Shown here one piece after another: positions 7,212 to 12,852 of a stretch of DNA of 12,852 bases (the stretch's first letter is position 1; each line of letters begins with the position of its first letter). A program made the position numbers and the translations under genes. The notes beneath the pieces are model-generated. The model was given only the letters and a program-made list of their open reading frames with translations, was not told the DNA's origin and made no database searches. The stretch lies in contig JAFLUV010000052.1 of assembly GCA_022508635.1 (NCBI GenBank), positions 1 to 12,852 of the forward strand. Reading direction: 5' to 3'. Origin of the DNA: Prevotellaceae bacterium (GTDB lineage: Bacteria > Bacteroidota > Bacteroidia > Bacteroidales > Bacteroidaceae).

Positions 7212-8246
7212 ATGGATAAGAAAGTCATTCACCTTGCTTTCGCGGCTGCACTGCTCGTCACTTCCTGCGGGAAAGGCAAAGAAAGCTACAAGGTGGAGCC
7301 CCTGAGGGTCAGGACAGAAACCGTCAGCCCAGGCACATCGTCCGCCTGCATGCACTATGTAGGCAAAGTAGAGGAAGAAAGCAGCACACCCGTCAGCTTC
7401 ACCGGCTCGGGCTGCGTCACCAAGGTCTATGTCGAGGAGGGACAGCACGTGTCGAAAGGACAACTCATAGCCGAGATGGATCCCACGCAGTGCCAGAATG
7501 CGCTCGAAGCCGCAAAGGCCATGCTCAGCCAGGCACAGGACGCCAGGGACCGTATGGAAGTCCTCTACGAGTCGCAGTCAATCCCTGAAATCGACTGGGT
7601 AAACGTCAACACGAAGCTGCGCACCGCACAGTCAAGCTACCAGATGGCGAGCAAGGCGCTCGCAGACTGCCGCCTGACGGCACCGTGCAGCGGCATCATC
7701 GGCAAGAAGCAGATGGAAAGCGGCATGACGGCTCTTCCCTCGCAACCCGTCTGCACCATACTGGACATCACGCGCGTAAAGGTAAAGATCGCCGTCCCGG
7801 AAAAGGAAATCGTCCTCTTCAGTCCCGGCATGGGCAAGGAACAGGGTGCAACCATCACCGCGGAAGCCCTTGGCGGAAAGACATTCCATTCGGCACAATT
7901 CGTGCGCAGCGTGCAAGGCGAAGCCCTGACGCACACCTACGACGTCCGCTTCAGCCTCGCCAATCCTGACGGCGAACTGCTGCCGGGCATGGTCGTCAGC
8001 GTAGCACTTCCCCTCACGGATGGTGCAGAACACCCGGCACTGACACTGCCCCTGCGTGCCATACAGCAAAATACCGACGGACAACACTTCGTGTGGATCA
8101 GGAAGGACGGCAAGGCACACAGGCAGTTCGTACAAGCCGGACAGCTACAGGGAGACCGCATCGTCATCCCGTCCGGCCTGAGCGAAGGCGATGAGGTGAT
8201 AGTGGAAGGCTACCAGAAGGTCAGCGAAGGAAGTGAAGTAATATAG
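7212..8246 (+). CDS. RND efflux periplasmic adaptor lipoprotein (MFP/HlyD-like)
   Basis: A 344-residue membrane fusion protein that would bridge the RND pump and the outer-membrane channel. Translation from the ATG at 7212 gives a lipoprotein signal peptide with a VTSC lipobox and Cys19 as the lipidated residue. An earlier in-frame ATG at 7137 lies inside the promoter region and would bury the signal, so I reject it. A lipoyl-like half spans about 58-92 (GSGCVTKVYVEEGQHVSKGQLIAEMD). A coiled-coil hairpin of about 93-150 follows, shorter than in some adaptors. The second lipoyl half is LTAPCSGIIGKKQMESGMTALPSQPV (155-180, split here only by name). Beta-barrel and membrane-proximal domains complete the protein. 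It is the first gene of the operon, with the pump gene 11 nt downstream. The substrate cannot be told from sequence. Confidence 0.93.
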   Translation: MDKKVIHLAFAAALLVTSCGKGKESYKVEPLRVRTETVSPGTSSACMHYVGKVEEESSTPVSFTGSGCVTKVYVEEGQHVSKGQLIAEMDPTQCQNALEAAKAMLSQAQDARDRMEVLYESQSIPEIDWVNVNTKLRTAQSSYQMASKALADCRLTAPCSGIIGKKQMESGMTALPSQPVCTILDITRVKVKIAVPEKEIVLFSPGMGKEQGATITAEALGGKTFHSAQFVRSVQGEALTHTYDVRFSLANPDGELLPGMVVSVALPLTDGAEHPALTLPLRAIQQNTDGQHFVWIRKDGKAHRQFVQAGQLQGDRIVIPSGLSEGDEVIVEGYQKVSEGSEVI

Positions 8247-8257
8247 CAAGAGAGACC

Positions 8258-11200
8258 ATGGGAAATCCATCAAAAGAAAACCTGATGCAGCACTGGGCAG
8301 CCTGGCCGCTCGTGAACCGCGGCATAACGGCGCTCATCACCATCATCCTGCTCGCGTTCGGATTCTACGGCCTCGACATGATGCCAAAGGACGAGTTTCC
8401 TCCCTTCACCACACGCATGGGTGTCATCGTAGCCGTCATGCCGGGCGCCACCAGCGAGGAAATCGAAGCGCAAGTAGCACGTCCGCTGGAGCGATACATA
8501 TTTACATATAAGGAAGTCAATCGCGACAAAACCACTACGCAGAGCATGGACGGCATGTGCTTCATGAAGGTCAACTTCGATGCCAGGCTTACCGACATGC
8601 AGCCGGTGTGGAACAAGATGAAGCACGGCGTGAACGAATTCAAGAGCCAGTTGCCCAAAGGCGTACTCGCTGTCGTTGTCAAGGATGACTTCGGCGATGC
8701 TTCCGCCCTGCTCATCACGCTGGAGAGCAACCAGCGTTCCTATCGCGAGCTGCAGGACTATGCCGACGAACTGGCCGACCGCTTGCGTCAGGTGAAGAGC
8801 GTAAGCAACGTCCGGCAGTACGGCGAAAAGAAGGAGCAAGTCAGCATCTACGTAGATCGTGAGCGCCTTGCCGCCTACGGTATCGGACAGGCAGCCTTGC
8901 TGTCTGCTCTCTCCAACGAAGGCATCACTACATTGAGCGGCAGTGTCAGCTCTCCCTCGACGAACATACCCCTGCACCTCGCCACCACGCGCCACTCGGA
9001 GCAGGAAGTAATGGATCAAGTCATTTACTCTGATGCTACGGGACGCATCGTGCGAGTACGTGACATTGCCGATGTCCGCCGCGAATACGACACAAGCGAC
9101 AGTTACATAGAAAGCAACGGCAAACGCTGCGTGCTCCTCTCCTTGGAGATGACCGAAGGCAACAACATCGTACATTATGGCAGCGACGTAAACAAAATCA
9201 TAAAGACTTTTCGCGAGGAATACCTGCCTGCCGACGTTGACGTACTCCGTATCACCGATCAGCCTAAGGTCGTGGAGGAGAGCGTGAACGACTTCCTCGT
9301 CAACCTCATCGAGTCGATGGCCGTCATCATTATCGTCATGATGCTGCTCTTCCCCCTGCGCAGTGCCATCGTTGCCGCCATTACCATTCCGCTCTCCACG
9401 TTTATCAGTGTGGGCATCATGTACATGGCGGGCATTCCACTTAATATCATCACTCTGGCCTCACTCATCGTCGTGCTTGGCATGATTGTGGACAATAGCA
9501 TCGTAGTCATCGACGGCTATATGGAATACCTGAACGCAGGTATCGACCGACGCGAGGCAGCAGTCATGGCAGTCAAGCAGTACTTCATGCCCATGTTGCT
9601 CGCTACGGTCTGCATCTGCGCCATATTCTTCCCCATTCTCTTCACGATGACTGGCGAGGCAGGCGATTGTATTAAGTATTTCCCTCCGACCATCACCATC
9701 TGCCTGATGGTGAGTCTCGTCGTGGCAGCCTGCATTATTCCCGCCCTCAATGTACGCCTCATAACGGAAGTTAAGGAAAAGAAGCCAGGGAAGCGTGACA
9801 TTACAGACCGTGTACAGGATGTGTACGATGATGTGCTGGGCTGGACGTTCCGGCACCCTTGGCTGACTATCGTGGGCAGCATCGTGCTCGTAGCTTCCAC
9901 ATCTCTCATCTTCCTGACGCTCAAGATAAGGCAATTCCCCCTTGCCGACCGCAACCAGTTTGCCTGCGAGATATTCCTGCCCAAGACTGCCGGCCTGGAC
10001 GAGACACGTGCCATTACCGAGGCTTTGCGCGACTCGCTTGCCAAGGATAAGCGCGTAACAAGTGTCACTACCTTCGTCGGTTGTGCCTCGCCCCGCTTCC
10101 AGCTGACTTACGAGCCACAGCTTGGAGGAAAAAACTTTGCTCAGCTCATTGTCAACACCAAGAGCATACAGACCACGCTGGAGGTTCTTGATGAGTATGC
10201 TCCTCGCCTGAGCAATCACTGGCCCGAAGCCTATGTGCGCTTCAAGCAGATGGACTATCTTTCCGTGCCTACATACGAGTATCGTTTCTACGGCAACGAC
10301 ATCGACAGTATTGAACTGGCAGCGGAAAGACTGATGGAGCGTATGCGCCAGATGCCAGAACTGGAATGGGTACACACCGACTTTGACCAGCCTTCGCCTT
10401 TCATGGACATCACCCTCGATCCTGTCACGGCTTCACAGCTCGGCATATCGCGCACTTCCGCGGAGTTGCAGCTTGCCATGCAGTCGGGGAAGATGCAGAT
10501 AGCATCACTCTGGGAAGGTAATTACGAAGTACCCGTCGTGCTACGCGACAGGGAGACAGAGCGCATGCAGGTCAGCGATGTGGAAAACCTTTACCTTACG
10601 CCTCTGACACAGCCGGCCAGCAGTGTGCCGCTCCGACAAGTAGCGGATGTCGAGCCACGCTGGATGCCTGCCTGCATCACACATCGCGGTGGCGTGCGCT
10701 GCATTACCGTCACTGCCGAGAGCAAGCGCGGTGTGCTGGCAGCTTCTGTGCAGAACCGTATAAAGGACATACTTGAATCCAGCAATCAGAGCAATGCAAA
10801 GGATGGCTTTGCGCTGCCTTCCGGCGTAAGATATGAGATAGGCGGAGAGCCAGAGAAAAACCTGGAGACTGTACCTGAGGTCGCCTTGGGTCTTGGCATC
10901 GCACTGGTCATCATCTTCTTTTTCTTGCTTTTCAATTTCCGCCGCTTCGGCTTGACAGGTATCTGCATGGTTTCCCTCCTGCTCTCTATGCCCGGAGCCA
11001 TGATAGGCCTCGGTATTGCCGACATCACGCTTGGCCTGACCAGCCTTTTCGGTTTCATCACGCTCATGGGTATCATCATGCGCAATGAGATACTTATCTT
11101 CGAGCATGCCGACCAGATGATTCGTAGGGGCATGTCGGTACGCGATGCTGCTTTCGATGCCGGACGTCGCCGCATGGTTCCGATATTCCTGACCACAGCC

Positions 11201-11365
11201 ACCACTGCCGTGGGTGTCATCCCCATGATATTGGGAGGTTCTTCATTCTGGGTACCCGTAGGCATCACTATCTTTGCCGGCGGCATAGGCACGCTTCTCC
11301 TTGTCATTACGGTTCTGCCCGTTGTCTACTGGAAATTGAACGAAAAACAATCACAAGAGCTATGA
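8258..11365 (+). CDS. RND-family inner-membrane efflux pump
   Basis: A 1035-residue AcrB-like proton-driven transporter with full-length duplicated architecture. TM1 is at about 21-41, TM2-6 at about 345-498, TM7 at about 535-556 and TM8-12 at about 872-1025. Two large periplasmic loops lie at about 42-340 and 557-870. In TM4 the usual acidic pair (AcrB D407-D408) is D412-N413 in GMIVDNSIVV. In TM10 the usual Lys (AcrB K940) is R942 in MGIIMRNEIL, followed by E944 in the membrane. As far as I recall, related variants occur in other Bacteroidota and proteobacterial RND pumps, so it may still be active. The start at 8258 has AGAGAG upstream; a second ATG at codon 10 is possible. The stop overlaps the next start as ATGA. 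Its substrate is unknown; drugs, bile salts or other amphiphiles are possibilities only by family. Confidence 0.95.
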   Translation: MGNPSKENLMQHWAAWPLVNRGITALITIILLAFGFYGLDMMPKDEFPPFTTRMGVIVAVMPGATSEEIEAQVARPLERYIFTYKEVNRDKTTTQSMDGMCFMKVNFDARLTDMQPVWNKMKHGVNEFKSQLPKGVLAVVVKDDFGDASALLITLESNQRSYRELQDYADELADRLRQVKSVSNVRQYGEKKEQVSIYVDRERLAAYGIGQAALLSALSNEGITTLSGSVSSPSTNIPLHLATTRHSEQEVMDQVIYSDATGRIVRVRDIADVRREYDTSDSYIESNGKRCVLLSLEMTEGNNIVHYGSDVNKIIKTFREEYLPADVDVLRITDQPKVVEESVNDFLVNLIESMAVIIIVMMLLFPLRSAIVAAITIPLSTFISVGIMYMAGIPLNIITLASLIVVLGMIVDNSIVVIDGYMEYLNAGIDRREAAVMAVKQYFMPMLLATVCICAIFFPILFTMTGEAGDCIKYFPPTITICLMVSLVVAACIIPALNVRLITEVKEKKPGKRDITDRVQDVYDDVLGWTFRHPWLTIVGSIVLVASTSLIFLTLKIRQFPLADRNQFACEIFLPKTAGLDETRAITEALRDSLAKDKRVTSVTTFVGCASPRFQLTYEPQLGGKNFAQLIVNTKSIQTTLEVLDEYAPRLSNHWPEAYVRFKQMDYLSVPTYEYRFYGNDIDSIELAAERLMERMRQMPELEWVHTDFDQPSPFMDITLDPVTASQLGISRTSAELQLAMQSGKMQIASLWEGNYEVPVVLRDRETERMQVSDVENLYLTPLTQPASSVPLRQVADVEPRWMPACITHRGGVRCITVTAESKRGVLAASVQNRIKDILESSNQSNAKDGFALPSGVRYEIGGEPEKNLETVPEVALGLGIALVIIFFFLLFNFRRFGLTGICMVSLLLSMPGAMIGLGIADITLGLTSLFGFITLMGIIMRNEILIFEHADQMIRRGMSVRDAAFDAGRRRMVPIFLTTATTAVGVIPMILGGSSFWVPVGITIFAGGIGTLLLVITVLPVVYWKLNEKQSQEL

Positions 11366-12711
11366 GATACCTTGCCATACTTACCCTGACTGCCGTGCTG
11401 AGTGCATCGGCACAGACGCTCACGTTGGAAGAGTGCCTGGAGCGTGCACGGCAGAATAACCACGAGCTGCGTAATGCTGCCTTGGAGCTTGAGGCTTCTG
11501 CTGCGCAGAAACGTGAAGCCTTCACCAATTATTTCCCGCGTATCAGTGCCAACGTTATGGCGTTCCGGTGCTTTGACGAGATGTTCAAGGCCGACGGCAC
11601 CTATCCGCAGGAGATTGCCGCACTGGGCGCACAGTTCATTCCCCTTATAGGTACGCCCTTCAGTGTCGGAGAGTTCAACCGTGCATACGCTGTCTCCGCC
11701 ACGCTCGTACAGCCGCTCTACTATGGCGGACAAATCGTGAACGGCAACAAGCTCGCCCGTGTGCAGCAGGATGTTGCGACGCTTAAGGAGCAGCTTACGG
11801 AGAAGGAGGTAGTGCAGAAGGTGACGGAATGCTATTGGCAGCTGGCGTGTGTGCGCTATAACTTGCATACCATAGAGGCTGCCGAGGAGCAGGTTGAGGC
11901 TGTGATGATGCAGGTGAACAGATTCCTGGAGGCAGGCGTCACCACACGCAATGCCCTGCTCAAGGTACGTCTGCGCCAGCAGGAACTCTCCAGTGCGCGC
12001 CTCAAGCTGGAGAATGCCGCCCAGGTGCTCCGTCTCTTGCTTGCACAGCAGATAGGCATTGCGCCTGCCGATGCGGAGCAAGGCTTTGACATCATCGTCG
12101 AGGACAAGCCCGTGGAGCAGCCCATCGAGGTCGTCGGTGCACGGCTGAGCCACGCACCGAGCCATCGCGAGGAGCTTCAGCTAATGGGAAAGGCCGTGGA
12201 GGCGCAGGCACTGCAAGTGAAGATGCAGCGCGGCAAGTACCTGCCGCATGTAGGCATCGGCCTGGCGGGCTACCATACCGGGCTCGGCGGGTTCTCAGAG
12301 AGCATCGGGAGCTACCTGCATACCAACATGACGAACGGCCTTGTCTTCGGCACGCTGTCCGTCCCTGTCAGCGACTGGTGGGGCGGCACGCATGCCCTGC
12401 GCCGCCAGAAGATAAAGCTGCGGCAGGCACGCGAGGACTACGACAACGCGAGTCGCATGCTGCAAATCGACATAGAGCAAGCCTGGACGAACCTGCAAGA
12501 GGCGTACAGGCAGACGCTGATAGCCGGGGCGAGTTGCGAGGAGGCAGCCGAGAACCTGCGCATGAGCACCGACCAGTATCGCATGAGTACCTGTACCCTG
12601 ACCGACCTGCTCGAGGCCGAGACGCTCAACCGTCAGGCACAGGACAAGCTGTCGCAGGCGAAGGCTGCCTATCAGATAGCCCTTGCCGACTACCGCCGCA
12701 AGGCGCAGTAG
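11362..12711 (+). CDS. TolC-like outer-membrane efflux protein (OEP family)
   Basis: A 449-residue outer-membrane channel that would complete the tripartite pump. A signal peptide covers residues 1-17 with likely cleavage after ASA (ASA|QTL). The mature protein begins with LTLEECLERARQNNHELR, the typical OEP helix start. Two OEP repeats follow: long periplasmic helices at about 130-230 and 340-449, and beta segments near 55-75 and 290-340. VSDWWGGTHALRRQK (336-350) is a recognisable feature of Bacteroidota TolC homologues. I see no lipobox, so the protein is probably not lipidated, unlike OprM. The start overlaps the pump stop by 4 nt (ATGA), which indicates translational coupling. It is the last gene of the operon. 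Confidence 0.93.
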   Translation: MRYLAILTLTAVLSASAQTLTLEECLERARQNNHELRNAALELEASAAQKREAFTNYFPRISANVMAFRCFDEMFKADGTYPQEIAALGAQFIPLIGTPFSVGEFNRAYAVSATLVQPLYYGGQIVNGNKLARVQQDVATLKEQLTEKEVVQKVTECYWQLACVRYNLHTIEAAEEQVEAVMMQVNRFLEAGVTTRNALLKVRLRQQELSSARLKLENAAQVLRLLLAQQIGIAPADAEQGFDIIVEDKPVEQPIEVVGARLSHAPSHREELQLMGKAVEAQALQVKMQRGKYLPHVGIGLAGYHTGLGGFSESIGSYLHTNMTNGLVFGTLSVPVSDWWGGTHALRRQKIKLRQAREDYDNASRMLQIDIEQAWTNLQEAYRQTLIAGASCEEAAENLRMSTDQYRMSTCTLTDLLEAETLNRQAQDKLSQAKAAYQIALADYRRKAQ

Positions 12712-12740
12712 TCCCCGTACATACGCGGTAAGCGGCATGT

Positions 12741-12790
12741 ATGCAGCGAACCCTGGAGGACGGATGAGAGACCTCCAGGGTTCGCTGCAT
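12741..12790 (+). terminator. Perfect 19-bp hairpin after the efflux operon
   Basis: ATGCAGCGAACCCTGGAGG (12741-12759) pairs perfectly with 12772-12790 around a 12-nt loop. The DNA after it is T-rich (TGTATTCTTCTT) but not a clean T-tract. It lies 29 nt after the TolC-like stop, so it is the likely operon end. The stem is longer than usual for an intrinsic terminator. A weaker inverted repeat (TACAT 12718-12722, ATGTA 12737-12741) lies just before it. Confidence 0.68.
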
Positions 12791-12824
12791 TGATGTGTAT
12801 TCTTCTTAAGTCGCAGATTAAGTT

Positions 12825-12852
12825 ATGTAATACTTAATAATGTAATATTAAT
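12825..12852. repeat. AT-rich direct repeat at the window edge
   Basis: ATGTAATACTTAAT (12825-12838) is followed, 15 bp on, by ATGTAATATTAAT (12840-12852). The composition drops sharply to AT-rich after about 12790. The repeat may continue beyond the window. It could be upstream sequence of the next gene or the edge of another element; I see no coding signal in it. Confidence 0.45.

Overview
The window looks like chromosomal DNA from a fairly GC-rich member of the Bacteroidota, probably Bacteroidales and perhaps Prevotella-like. Evidence: the promoters read TAnnTTTG, the starts lack Shine-Dalgarno sequences but follow A-rich leaders, and RimP, NusA, IF2, CvpA and the TolC-like protein all have Bacteroidota-style sequences. 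The genus is an inference.

Left part (1-6050): about 550 gene-free bases hold two adjacent tandem arrays with 22-bp units, then a Bacteroidota-type promoter and a terminator-like hairpin very early in the leader. The housekeeping operon rimP-nusA-infB-cvpA follows: ribosome maturation, transcription elongation/termination, translation initiation, and a small membrane protein. The cvpA start overlaps the infB stop. A third 22-bp tandem array lies just after cvpA, followed by a hairpin with a T-rich tail that should end the operon.

Right part (6108-12852): a self-contained efflux locus. An AraC-family regulator is read leftwards. Divergent from it is an operon for a periplasmic adaptor lipoprotein, an RND inner-membrane pump and a TolC-like outer-membrane channel, with an 11-nt gap and then an ATGA overlap. 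Together these would form a tripartite export pump. The regulator/pump intergenic region carries the same 9-bp word, TGGAGAAAA, exactly 5 nt upstream of the -7 box of each divergent promoter, which suggests a shared control site. The pump operon ends at a perfect 19-bp stem hairpin, after which the DNA becomes AT-rich.

I see no phage, transposase, CRISPR, tRNA or rRNA. All gene products belong to known families. The least explained content is non-coding: three 22-bp-period arrays flanking the translation operon, the leader hairpin and the symmetrical promoter motif. I found no clear novel multi-gene system.
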